Both the position numbers and the translations under genes were made by a program. The notes below the pieces were generated by a model, which was not told the origin of the DNA, made no database searches, and was given only the letters and a program-made list of their open reading frames with translations. Of a stretch of DNA of 64,000 nucleotides, positions 51,322 through 59,307 are shown piece by piece; within the stretch, counting starts at the first letter, position 1, and the number at the start of each line of letters is the position of its first letter. The stretch is taken from positions 1 to 64,000 of the forward strand of contig NZ_JASLIP010000006.1 of assembly GCF_030152825.1 (NCBI RefSeq). Reading direction: 5' to 3'. The DNA comes from Corynebacterium sp. GTDB taxonomy: Bacteria; Actinomycetota; Actinomycetes; Mycobacteriales; Mycobacteriaceae.

Positions 51322-52356
51322 ATGGGTTTTACAGTCGCTACGGTTAACGTCAATGGAATCAGGGCCGCCGCGAAGGTGCGCCACGAGAACAACCAGGGCA
51401 TCCTCCCGTGGTTGGCCAGCCACCCGGCGGATGTGGTGCTGATGCAGGAGGTCCGCGCCGACGAGGCGCAGACCGCCAAGGCCATTGCTCCCGCCCTGGA
51501 GGACGGCTGGCACCTCGCCCAGGCCCCCGCCGCAGCCAAGGGCCGGGCCGGGGTGGCGATCCTCTCGCGCCTGCCGCTGCGGGACGTGCAGATCGGCTTC
51601 GGCCACCAGGCCAACCCGGAGCACCCGGGCGCCGAGGACGCCGCCCGCGAATTCGATGATTCCGGCCGCTACATTGAGGCCACCGTAAACGCCGAGGTTG
51701 GGGGCACAACCCAGCCGATCACCGTGGCCTCCCTCTACCTGCCCAGTGGCGCCAGCGGCACCGAGAAGCAGGACGAGAAGTTCCGCTTCCTGGACGCCTT
51801 CGCGCCCTTCATGCATCAGCGCGCCGCCGCTGCCGAGGCCGGCGGCCAGCAGATGCTCATCGGCGGTGACTGGAACATCTGCCACCGTCGCGCGGACCTG
51901 AAGAACTGGAAGCCCAACCGCAACAAGTCCGGCTTCCTGCCCGCCGAGCGTGCCTTCCTCGACCACGTGCTCGGCACCTACCCGGACGGTGCAACCCAGG
52001 TGGGCGATGCCGAGGACTCCGGTCGGGTCGGTAACCCCGCCGGGGCAGCCGAGGACTTCTTCGGCGCCGTGGACTACCAGCCCGGCGAGCTCGCCCAGGC
52101 GCGCCTCGCCGCGGGTGCCGCCACCCAGCCGGGCTGGCACGACGCCGTGCGCCACCTCCACCCCGAGGAGGACGGCCCGTACTCCTGGTGGAGCTACCGC
52201 GGCAAGGCCTTCGACACGAACGCGGGCTGGCGCATCGACCTGCACGCCGTCACCGGCGGGCTGCTGGAACACGCTGCCCAGGCCCGGGTCGACAAGGCGA
52301 CCACCTACGACCAGCGCTGGTCCGACCACAGCCCCGTGATCCTCGAGTTCCGCTAA
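51322..52356 (+). CDS. xthA: Exodeoxyribonuclease III / AP endonuclease
   Basis: Cuts DNA at abasic sites and trims 3' ends in base excision repair. 344 residues from ATG 51322: TVATVNVNGIRAAAK, catalytic Glu in VVLMQEVRADE, GGDWNICHRRADLKNWKPNRNKSGFLPAERAFLDH and the catalytic His in RWSDHSPVILEF. Compared with short ExoIII proteins (about 260-270 residues) it has inserts around residues 85-130 (HQANPEHPGAEDAAREFDDSG) and 225-270 (GDAEDSGRVGNPAGAAEDFF). The TRIC gene follows at 17 bp. Confidence 0.93.
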   Translation: MGFTVATVNVNGIRAAAKVRHENNQGILPWLASHPADVVLMQEVRADEAQTAKAIAPALEDGWHLAQAPAAAKGRAGVAILSRLPLRDVQIGFGHQANPEHPGAEDAAREFDDSGRYIEATVNAEVGGTTQPITVASLYLPSGASGTEKQDEKFRFLDAFAPFMHQRAAAAEAGGQQMLIGGDWNICHRRADLKNWKPNRNKSGFLPAERAFLDHVLGTYPDGATQVGDAEDSGRVGNPAGAAEDFFGAVDYQPGELAQARLAAGAATQPGWHDAVRHLHPEEDGPYSWWSYRGKAFDTNAGWRIDLHAVTGGLLEHAAQARVDKATTYDQRWSDHSPVILEFR

Positions 52357-52373
52357 GCCCACCGGGAGACGGC

Positions 52374-53255
52374 ATGTTCCTGATCGTCCTCTTCGTCATC
52401 GGCATCACCGCCGAAGGCGCGACCGGAGCCCTGGCCGCCGGCCGCGAGCGCATGGACCTCTTCGGCGTGGCCATCATCGCCTGCGTGACCGCCATCGGCG
52501 GCGGCTCCGTCCGCGACGTGCTGTTGGGGAACTACCCGCTGGTGTGGGTAGAAAACCCGATGTACCTGGTCTTCGTGCTCGTCGCCGCGTTCATCACCGT
52601 GGCCATCCCCGTGATGATGACCTACTTCCACTGGGTCTTCCTCATCCTCGATGCCGTGGGGCTCTCCGTGTTCACGGTGCTCGGCACCCAGATCGCCCTG
52701 GGGGCAAGCCATGGGGCACTCATCGCGATCGTCGCAGCGGTGCTCACCGGCGTGTTCGGCGGCGTGCTCCGCGACATCATGAGTAACCGCGTCCCCCTGG
52801 TTTTCCAGGGCGACCTCTACGCCTCCGTCGCGGTCTCCGGGTCTATCCTCTACCTGGCGCTCAACGCCGCCGGGGTGTACGACAACCTCAACGCGATCAT
52901 CGTCCTCGCGTTCACCTTCGGCCTGCGGCTGTGCGCCATCTTCTTCCACTGGTCACTACCCGTTTTCGAGTACCAGGAGCGCGAGTTCACCCGCGACCGG
53001 GAGCACAGCCTGTCCAACCGACTGCTGAACAAGGCCCGGGAGCTGCGTCCCGCAGGCCCCCGCCAGCTGCGCATCACTGAAGGCATCGCTGGGCTGCGGC
53101 ACCGCCACCGCGGCGAAGACCCGGGGGCGAGCGCCACGGGAGAGGACCCACGCACCGGGGGACAGGCCGCGACCGAGGGCGACGTCGATAAGGGATGCGG
53201 CTGCGATTGCCACGGACAGGGGGACGGGGACACGCAGCCGAAACCCGGTGAGTAG
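52374..53255 (+). CDS. TRIC-type (UPF0126) membrane protein with Cys-rich tail
   Basis: A 293-residue protein from ATG 52374 after GGGAGA. Two copies of the UPF0126/TRIC repeat are visible: GGGSVRDVLLGNYPL and FGGVLRDIMSNRVPL, each after helices, seven helices in all. Bacterial homologues are cation channels or glycine transporters. The last 80 residues are hydrophilic and disordered, ending GCGCDCHGQGDGD, a small Cys/His cluster not typical of the family. Downstream of xthA and 11 bp before trpS. Confidence 0.88.
   Translation: MFLIVLFVIGITAEGATGALAAGRERMDLFGVAIIACVTAIGGGSVRDVLLGNYPLVWVENPMYLVFVLVAAFITVAIPVMMTYFHWVFLILDAVGLSVFTVLGTQIALGASHGALIAIVAAVLTGVFGGVLRDIMSNRVPLVFQGDLYASVAVSGSILYLALNAAGVYDNLNAIIVLAFTFGLRLCAIFFHWSLPVFEYQEREFTRDREHSLSNRLLNKARELRPAGPRQLRITEGIAGLRHRHRGEDPGASATGEDPRTGGQAATEGDVDKGCGCDCHGQGDGDTQPKPGE
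53178..53196 (-). repeat. Reverse copy of dispersed CCCTTATCGACGTCGCCC motif
   Basis: On the minus strand ATCCCTTATCGACGTCGCC lies in codons for the disordered tail of the TRIC-type protein. See the finding on the dispersed motif. Confidence 0.35.
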
Positions 53256-53266
53256 CATTAGAAGAC

Positions 53267-54319
53267 ATGACAAGCAGCGAAAACCCACAGCACAGCGATA
53301 GCGGCGCGAAGAAGCATCGCGTCGTCTCCGGCCTCCAGCCCACCAGCGACTCCTACCACCTGGGCAATTACCTCGGCGCGGTCAAGCAGTTTATTACCCT
53401 GCAGGATGATTACGACGCCTTCTACTTCATCCCGGACCAGCACGCCATCACCGTGCCGGGATATAGCCCGAAGGACCTGCGCAACCGCACCCTCGCCGGT
53501 GCCGCGCAGCTGCTCGCGCTCGGCATCGACCCGGAGCGCTCCACCCTGTTCGTGCAGTCGCACGTCCCGGAGCACAGCCAGCTTGCGTGGGTGCTGATGT
53601 GCATCACCGGCGACGGCGAGGCCCGCCGTATGACCCAGTTCAAGGACAAGTCCAGCAAGCAGGGCAACGAGAACACCACCTCCGGACTCTACGCCTACCC
53701 GATGCTCATGGCCGCGGACATCCTGCTCTACCGCCCGCACCTCGTGCCGGTGGGGGAGGACCAGCGCCAGCACCTGGAGCTGACTCGCAACCTCGCGGAG
53801 CGTTTCAACTCCCGCTACAAGAAGACCTTCGTGGTGCCGGAGGGCATGATTCCGCAGGGTGCGGCGAAGATTTACGACCTGCAGAACCCGACCGCGAAGA
53901 TGAGCAAGTCCACCGACAACCCACGTGGCCTGGTGAACCTGCTGGACGACCCGAAGGTTTCTGCCAAGCGCATCCGCAGCGCGGTGACGGATAACGACAA
54001 CGAGATCCGCTACGACGTCGAGAACAAGCCGGGTGTGTCCAACCTCCTGGTCATCCAGTCCGCCCTCGGTGACAAGAGCATTGACGAGCTCGTCGCCCAG
54101 TACCAGGAGGCCGGCTCTGGCTACGGCGACCTGAAGAAGGACACCGCTGAGGTACTCGAGGCCTTCTGCTCCCCGCTGCGCGAGAAGTACAACGAGTACA
54201 TGGACGACCGCGCGGAGCTGGAGCGCGTCCTGGCCAAGGGCGCGGAGCGCGCCCGCGAGATCGCTGCGAAGACGGTGGAGCAGGTCTACGACCGCGTCGG
54301 CTTCCTGCCAAAGCCCTAA
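53267..54319 (+). CDS. trpS: Tryptophanyl-tRNA synthetase
   Basis: A 350-residue class I synthetase charging tRNA-Trp. It has the HIGH-type signature HLGNYLG near residue 31, SGLYAYPMLMAADILLYRP, VPVGEDQRQHLELTRNLAERF and the KMSKS motif AKMSKSTDNPRG. Full length. No T-box or Trp leader peptide is visible upstream; it starts 11 bp after the TRIC-type gene, so it is probably read from that transcript. Confidence 0.97.
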   Translation: MTSSENPQHSDSGAKKHRVVSGLQPTSDSYHLGNYLGAVKQFITLQDDYDAFYFIPDQHAITVPGYSPKDLRNRTLAGAAQLLALGIDPERSTLFVQSHVPEHSQLAWVLMCITGDGEARRMTQFKDKSSKQGNENTTSGLYAYPMLMAADILLYRPHLVPVGEDQRQHLELTRNLAERFNSRYKKTFVVPEGMIPQGAAKIYDLQNPTAKMSKSTDNPRGLVNLLDDPKVSAKRIRSAVTDNDNEIRYDVENKPGVSNLLVIQSALGDKSIDELVAQYQEAGSGYGDLKKDTAEVLEAFCSPLREKYNEYMDDRAELERVLAKGAERAREIAAKTVEQVYDRVGFLPKP

Positions 54320-54453
54320 ACCGGCACACCGCGACCCCTAAAAGACATAATGAGGTGCGTGCCCAGGCCGGCCACCAGCCGTCCGGCGCGAGCCACAGAA
54401 TGATCCGACCCCGGATCAAGAACCCGAAGCCCCGAAAGCCTGCCTAAGGAAGG

Positions 54454-55551
54454 ATGGACGCGCTGATGGCGAAAACATCAACGACGCCCGACTATGACAA
54501 GCTCGACGCCTACGGCGTGGAACGCAGCCGCAAAGACGACGAAGGGGCACTGGTTAAGCTCCGCGACAAGTGGCCGTGGTTCGACCACATCATGCGGATG
54601 AACGAGCGCTACGGCGAGCAGGGCGGTAACCAGTTCGCCGCGGGCATTACATACTTCTCCGTGCTGTCCATCTTCCCGCTGACCATGCTCGTGCTGGCCA
54701 CGGTCGCGATCATCCTGGCCAATAACCAGGATCTGCTGGACAAGGTCATGGACCAGGTGACATCCATGGGCAGCGGCGAGATGGGCGACACCCTGGGCAT
54801 CATCGTCGAGGGCGCGATCGATCAGCGTAAGTCCGTGTTCTCCATCGGTCTTCTGCTGGCCCTGTGGTCTGGCCTGAGCTGGATGAACCACCTGCGCATT
54901 GGCGCCTCCGAGATGTGGAAGGTCGATAACAGCCCGGAGAACTTCGTCAAGGGCAAGCTCTCCGACCTGCTGGGTCTGCTGGGCCTGATCCTGGCCCTGG
55001 TGGTGGCCTTCGCCGTGACCACCATCGGTAACTCGGGGCTGACCGAGAAGCTGCTCGGCCTGGTCGGGCTGGACGAGGTCCCGGGCATCCGCTTCATCAC
55101 CTTCCTCGTCGCGCTGTTGGTCGCGCTGCTGGCCAACCTGCTGGTCTTCTTCTGGCTGATGGTCTACCTGCCGCGCGCCAAGGTGCCGCGCAAGTCCGCC
55201 TTCAAGGCGGCCATCATCGGCGCGGTCGTGTTCGAGATTTTCAAGCAGTTCGCCACGATGTTCTTCTCCAACGCGCTGAGCAACCCGGCGGGCGCTGCCT
55301 TCGGTCCGATCATCGGTGTGATGGTGCTGTTCTACTTCATCTGGCGCATCACCCTGTACTGCTCCGCGTGGGCAGCCACCACGCCGGAATCCCTGGCTAT
55401 GATGACTCCGCCGGTGCCGCCGGCCGCGGTCATCCGCGTTCGCCAGGAGGTGCGCACCGGCTCCACGGACGCCGGCCGCGCCGGGCTGGTCGGCCTCGGG
55501 GCCGCCGCGGGTGTGGTCCTGGGTGGGGCCATCCGCTCGATCTTCAAGTAA
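54454..55551 (+). CDS. YhjD/BrkB-family membrane protein
   Basis: 365 residues from ATG 54454; ATG 54466 is a similar choice because AAGGAAGG lies between both. An acidic/basic cytoplasmic N-terminus (DKWPWFDHIMRMNERYGE) precedes QFAAGITYFSVLSIFPLTMLVL, the start motif of the YihY/BrkB family, then five or six more helices (NLLVFFWLMVYLPRAKV, GVMVLFYFIWRITLYCSAW). The YhjD type has been linked to lipid (LPS) export suppressors in E. coli; the corynebacterial role is unknown. Confidence 0.88.
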   Translation: MDALMAKTSTTPDYDKLDAYGVERSRKDDEGALVKLRDKWPWFDHIMRMNERYGEQGGNQFAAGITYFSVLSIFPLTMLVLATVAIILANNQDLLDKVMDQVTSMGSGEMGDTLGIIVEGAIDQRKSVFSIGLLLALWSGLSWMNHLRIGASEMWKVDNSPENFVKGKLSDLLGLLGLILALVVAFAVTTIGNSGLTEKLLGLVGLDEVPGIRFITFLVALLVALLANLLVFFWLMVYLPRAKVPRKSAFKAAIIGAVVFEIFKQFATMFFSNALSNPAGAAFGPIIGVMVLFYFIWRITLYCSAWAATTPESLAMMTPPVPPAAVIRVRQEVRTGSTDAGRAGLVGLGAAAGVVLGGAIRSIFK

Positions 55552-55608
55552 TCCGCCGGTTTTCGCCGGGCTTCGACGGCGGGGTTGATGACCCTCCCCG
55601 CCCGCCAC

Positions 55609-55644
55609 CATGGGGCACAGCTGCCGAGTAAGCTGTGCCCCATG
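55609..55644. repeat. Perfect 14-bp inverted repeat that includes the add start codon
   Basis: CATGGGGCACAGCT (55609-55622), eight bases, AGCTGTGCCCCATG (55631-55644). The final ATG is the adenosine deaminase start. There is no ribosome-binding site between the arms. Either an operator or an RNA hairpin that buries the start codon; see finding. Confidence 0.85.
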
Positions 55645-56982
55645 ATTGATTCGGACGTCATTGCATCCCTGCCCAAGGTCGAGCTCCACGACCACCTGGA
55701 CGGCGGCCTCCGGCCCGCCACGATCGTGGAACTGGCCGCCGAGATCGGCTACGAGCTGCCCACCACGGACCCGGCGGAGCTGGAGAAGTGGTTCTACGAC
55801 GCTGCGAACTCGGGCGACCTGCCGACGTACCTGACCACCTTCGGCCACACCACCGCCGTTATGCAGACGAAGGAGGCGCTGGTCCGGGTGACCCGTGAGG
55901 CCGTCGAGGACCTGGCTGCAGACAACGTGGTCTACGCCGAGCTGCGCTACGCCCCTGAGCAGCACCAAGCCAACGGGCTGAGCCTGCAGGAGGTCGTGGA
56001 GGCCACCGTGCAGGGAGCGAAGGAGGGCGAGCGCGCCGCCGCTGCGAAGGGTAAGCGCATTCACGCCCGCCTGATCCTGTGCGCCATGCGGCACGCCGAC
56101 CGCGCCACCGAGATCGCCCAGCTGACCGTGGATAACTACCCGATCTCCAGCCCAGGCGAGGGCTACGTGGTCGGCTTCGACATCGCAGGCGCGGAGGCTG
56201 GCTTCCCGGCCGCCAACCATGCCGAGGCCTTCCAGCTGCTTCGCGAGAACCTCGTTCCCTTCACCATCCACGCTGGCGAGGCCGCGGGCGTGGAGTCCAT
56301 CAAGGACGCCCTGGTCCAGGGCACCCTGCGCCTGGGCCACGGCGTGCGCATCTACGAGGACTTGAACGCCACCCTTTCCGGCATCGAGCTGGGCCCGGTG
56401 GCCCGCCACGTGCGAGACCGGGGCATCCCGCTGGAGATCTGCCCAACCTCCAACACCCAGACCGGTGTTGCTGACGAGATCGCCGACCACCCCTTCAACC
56501 TGCTCTACGAGCTGGGCTTCGTGTGCACCGTGCACACCGATAACCGCCTGGTCTCCGGCACGACGATGACCCAGGAGTTCGAGCGCCTCGCGGAGGTCTT
56601 CGACCTGGAGTACTGGCAGATGCTGGAGCTGACCACCAACGCGTTGGACCATGCCTTCTGCGATGCCCCGCTGCGCGCCGAGCTGGAGCAGACCGTGATC
56701 TACCCGGCTTTTGCGAAGCTGGGGGAGGAGCTCGGCCTGAGCACCGTGGCTGGTGCGGGTGCCGGTCATGAGCACATTGGCGGGCCGGGGCAGAGCATCT
56801 CCGCGGGCCTGCAGGGCCTGCACAACCCGCACGATGCAGCCGGGGCACTCGGGGAGGATGCCAACCTGGAGCTGTCCATGGAGAACCTCAAGGCGGAGCT
56901 GGAGCAGCTCGGCCTGAGCCTCGACGACGAGCCCGGTAGCGACGAGGACTCCGCGGACGAGGGCTCCGCGGAGAAGGAGTAA
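55642..56982 (+). CDS. add: Adenosine deaminase
   Basis: Deaminates adenosine to inosine for purine salvage. 446 residues. Zinc and catalytic motifs: KVELHDHLDGGLRP near residue 15, FTIHAGEAAG near 213, LRLGHGVRI, PLEICPTSNTQTGV and VHTDNRLVSGT (HTDN in place of the common NSDDP/NTDDP). The last 75 residues (from GAGAGHEHIGGPGQS) are an acidic Gly/Ala/Glu/Asp extension beyond the family core. The start codon is inside a perfect palindrome. Confidence 0.95.
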   Translation: MIDSDVIASLPKVELHDHLDGGLRPATIVELAAEIGYELPTTDPAELEKWFYDAANSGDLPTYLTTFGHTTAVMQTKEALVRVTREAVEDLAADNVVYAELRYAPEQHQANGLSLQEVVEATVQGAKEGERAAAAKGKRIHARLILCAMRHADRATEIAQLTVDNYPISSPGEGYVVGFDIAGAEAGFPAANHAEAFQLLRENLVPFTIHAGEAAGVESIKDALVQGTLRLGHGVRIYEDLNATLSGIELGPVARHVRDRGIPLEICPTSNTQTGVADEIADHPFNLLYELGFVCTVHTDNRLVSGTTMTQEFERLAEVFDLEYWQMLELTTNALDHAFCDAPLRAELEQTVIYPAFAKLGEELGLSTVAGAGAGHEHIGGPGQSISAGLQGLHNPHDAAGALGEDANLELSMENLKAELEQLGLSLDDEPGSDEDSADEGSAEKE

Positions 56983-57126
56983 CCACGACGCCCCGCCGCC
57001 TCCGCCCGACTCGCGCGGGGCGGGTCGCAGCAGCGCGGTATCGCTGCAGTACAGCGCGTCTTGAAGGATTCAGAAGGCCGGCTTCCGGTTTGACTTAGGC
57101 CTCTGACCTGCGAAAAATCGGGAAAC

Positions 57127-58158
57127 GTGCAGAAAAATAATCCCCGAATCAACACCGCGTTCAAGCGCGCCCTCGCGCTGCTCATGGCGCTCTCGATGGG
57201 CGCGGTCGCGGCATGCTCCGCCACCGGTGGCCGCCCGCGCGAGAACGCGAACGGCGAGGGCGGTGCGGCCGGCGGCGTCGACACGCCCCGCTACACCGTC
57301 GCGATGATCAGTCACGGCGCCCCCGGCGATACCTTCTGGGACCTGGTCCGCCGCGGCGCGGAAGACGCCGCGAAGAAGAACAACATCGAGCTGCGCTACG
57401 CCAGCTCCCCGCAGGCGCCCGACCAGGCCAACCTCGTGCGCAACGCCATCGACTCCCAGGTCGACGGCATCGCGCTGACCATGCCGACCGCCGAGGCGCT
57501 GGGCCCCATCGCCCGCCGCGCCACCGAGCAGGGGATCCCCACCGTCGGCCTGAACTCCGGCATGGGCCACTACGAGCGCTACGGGGTGTCCGCCTTCTTC
57601 GGCCAGGACGAGCACGTCGCCGGTGAGGCCGCGGGCGAGCGGCTGGCCAAGGACGGCGCGAAGAAGGTGCTCTGCGTGATCCACGAGCAGGGCAATCCCT
57701 CCCAGGAGGCCCGCTGCGGTGGTGCCAAGAAGGCCCTCCAGTCCAAGGGCGGCGGCACGCTGGAGACCCTCTACGTTAACGGCATGGATATGACCAGCGT
57801 GACCTCCACGGTTCAGGCGAAGCTCGCCCAGGACCGCAACATCGACTGGGTGCTCAACCTCGTCGCCCCGGTCGCCCTGGCCTCCGTCAACTCCGCCCGC
57901 GCCGCTGGCTCTGATGCCAAGATCGCCACCTTCGACACCGACGCCGAGCTCGTCACCGCCATCAAGGACGGCAAGGTGCAGTGGGCCGTAGACCAGCAGC
58001 CCTACCTGCAGGGCTACCTCGCAGTCGACGCCCTCTGGCTCGCCAAGCGCAACGGCGCGATCCCGGGCGGCGGCCAGCCCGTGTTCACCGGCCCGGCCTT
58101 CGTGGACGCCAGCAACGTGGACAAGATCGAGGACGCCGCGAAGGAGGGCCTGCGCTAA
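57127..58158 (+). CDS. Ribose-type sugar ABC transporter, substrate-binding lipoprotein
   Basis: A 343-residue lipoprotein from GTG 57127. The signal peptide ends in VAACSATGG, with the lipid Cys at residue 30. A Gly/Asn/Glu linker leads to a periplasmic-binding-protein-like domain: YTVAMISHGAPGDTFWDLVRRGAEDAAKK, VDGIALTMPTAEALGPIARRA, IPTVGLNSGMGHYERYG and WAVDQQPYLQGYLAVDALWL. This is the RbsB/inositol-binding class. First gene of an operon with a permease and an ATPase. The sugar cannot be told. Confidence 0.93.
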   Translation: MQKNNPRINTAFKRALALLMALSMGAVAACSATGGRPRENANGEGGAAGGVDTPRYTVAMISHGAPGDTFWDLVRRGAEDAAKKNNIELRYASSPQAPDQANLVRNAIDSQVDGIALTMPTAEALGPIARRATEQGIPTVGLNSGMGHYERYGVSAFFGQDEHVAGEAAGERLAKDGAKKVLCVIHEQGNPSQEARCGGAKKALQSKGGGTLETLYVNGMDMTSVTSTVQAKLAQDRNIDWVLNLVAPVALASVNSARAAGSDAKIATFDTDAELVTAIKDGKVQWAVDQQPYLQGYLAVDALWLAKRNGAIPGGGQPVFTGPAFVDASNVDKIEDAAKEGLR

Positions 58159-59307
58159 ATGACTGACCCGAAGCCCGAGCAGGCCACCGGCCCGGCAGCA
58201 GCGAAGAAGATCGACGAGGCGGCGCCGAACCTGACGTCGTCCCCTAAAAAGGAGACCACCGCGGAGACCGCAGCCGACGGCGCCGCGGACACGAACGCAG
58301 GCAAAGACGGCGAGAGCGCGATCCTCGCGGCCTTCAAGCGCCCCGAGCTGACCTCCCTGGTCGGCGCGATCCTCATCTTCGCGCTGTTCATGATCCTCGC
58401 CCCGGCCTTCCGCAGCGCGGATGCCTTCGCCACGGTGCTGTACTCCAGCTCCACGCTGGGTATCATCGCGCTTGGCGTGGGGCTGCTGATGATCGGCGAC
58501 GAATTCGACCTCTCCTCCGGCGTGGCCGTGACCACCGCCGCGCTCGCCGCCACGATGCTGAACTACAACCTGTGGTTGAACTCGTGGACGGGCGTGTTCC
58601 TCTCCCTGATCATCTCGCTGTCCATCGGCGCGATCAACGGCTACCTGGTCACGAAGACCGGCATCCACTCCTTCCTCATCACCCTGGCGATGTTCCTCAT
58701 GCTGCAGGGCATCAACCTCGCCGTGACCAAGCTGGTCACCGGGCAGGTCGCCACCCCGACGATCTCCGACATGGAGGGCTATAACTCCGCCAAGGCGTTC
58801 TTCGCCTCCAGCTTCGAGGTCTTCGGCGTGGACGTGCAGATCACCGTGATCTGGTGGCTGCTGTTCGTGGCGCTGGCCAGCTGGTTGCTGTTCAAGACCC
58901 GCTTCGGTAACTGGATTTTCGCCGTAGGTGGGGACGCCGACGCCGCACGCGCCGTGGGTGTTCCCGTGCGGCGCGTGAAGATCACCCTGTTCATGTTCGT
59001 GGCCTTCTCGGCGTGGTTCGTGGGGATGCACAACCTATTCGCCTTCGACTCGATCCAGGCCGGGCAGGGCGTGGGTAACGAGTTCCTGTACATCATCGCT
59101 GCCGTGATTGGTGGCTGCTCGCTGACGGGCGGCCGCGGCACCGCGATCGGCACGGCCATCGGTGCGCTGATCTTCGGCATGACCAACCAGGGCATCGTCT
59201 ACGCCGGTTGGAACCCGGACTGGTTCAAGTTCTTCCTGGGCGCGATGCTGCTGCTGGCCGTGTTGACCAATAATTCCTTCTCTCGGGTGCAGGGAGGTGC
59301 CAAGTGA
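58159..59307 (+). CDS. Ribose-type sugar ABC transporter, permease
   Basis: A 382-residue BPD_transp_2-family permease starting directly after the binding-protein stop. The first 65 residues are hydrophilic (Lys/Ala/Thr/Glu) and unusual in length; their DNA has a copy of the dispersed motif. The membrane core has about 9 helices, with GVGLLMIGDEFDLSSGVAVT, NGYLVTKTGIHSFLITLAMFLMLQG and GNWIFAVGGDADAARAVGVPVRRVKI (the ATPase docking loop). Confidence 0.93.
   Translation: MTDPKPEQATGPAAAKKIDEAAPNLTSSPKKETTAETAADGAADTNAGKDGESAILAAFKRPELTSLVGAILIFALFMILAPAFRSADAFATVLYSSSTLGIIALGVGLLMIGDEFDLSSGVAVTTAALAATMLNYNLWLNSWTGVFLSLIISLSIGAINGYLVTKTGIHSFLITLAMFLMLQGINLAVTKLVTGQVATPTISDMEGYNSAKAFFASSFEVFGVDVQITVIWWLLFVALASWLLFKTRFGNWIFAVGGDADAARAVGVPVRRVKITLFMFVAFSAWFVGMHNLFAFDSIQAGQGVGNEFLYIIAAVIGGCSLTGGRGTAIGTAIGALIFGMTNQGIVYAGWNPDWFKFFLGAMLLLAVLTNNSFSRVQGGAK
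58231..58254 (-). repeat. Reverse copy of dispersed TTTTTAGGGGACGACGTCAG motif
   Basis: On the minus strand TTTTTAGGGGACGACGTCAG follows CTCC. It lies in the hydrophilic N-terminal codons of the sugar permease. Confidence 0.35.

Noticed and set aside
53256..53266. T-box or Trp leader before trpS
   Set aside because: Only 11 bp separate trpS from the gene before it.
54478..56832. 784-codon minus-strand frame opposite the YhjD gene and add
   Set aside because: Shadow caused by high GC at third codon positions; both plus-strand genes are clearly real.
57070..59031. 653-codon minus-strand frame opposite the sugar importer genes
   Set aside because: Shadow; the plus-strand lipobox, permease and docking loop are convincing.
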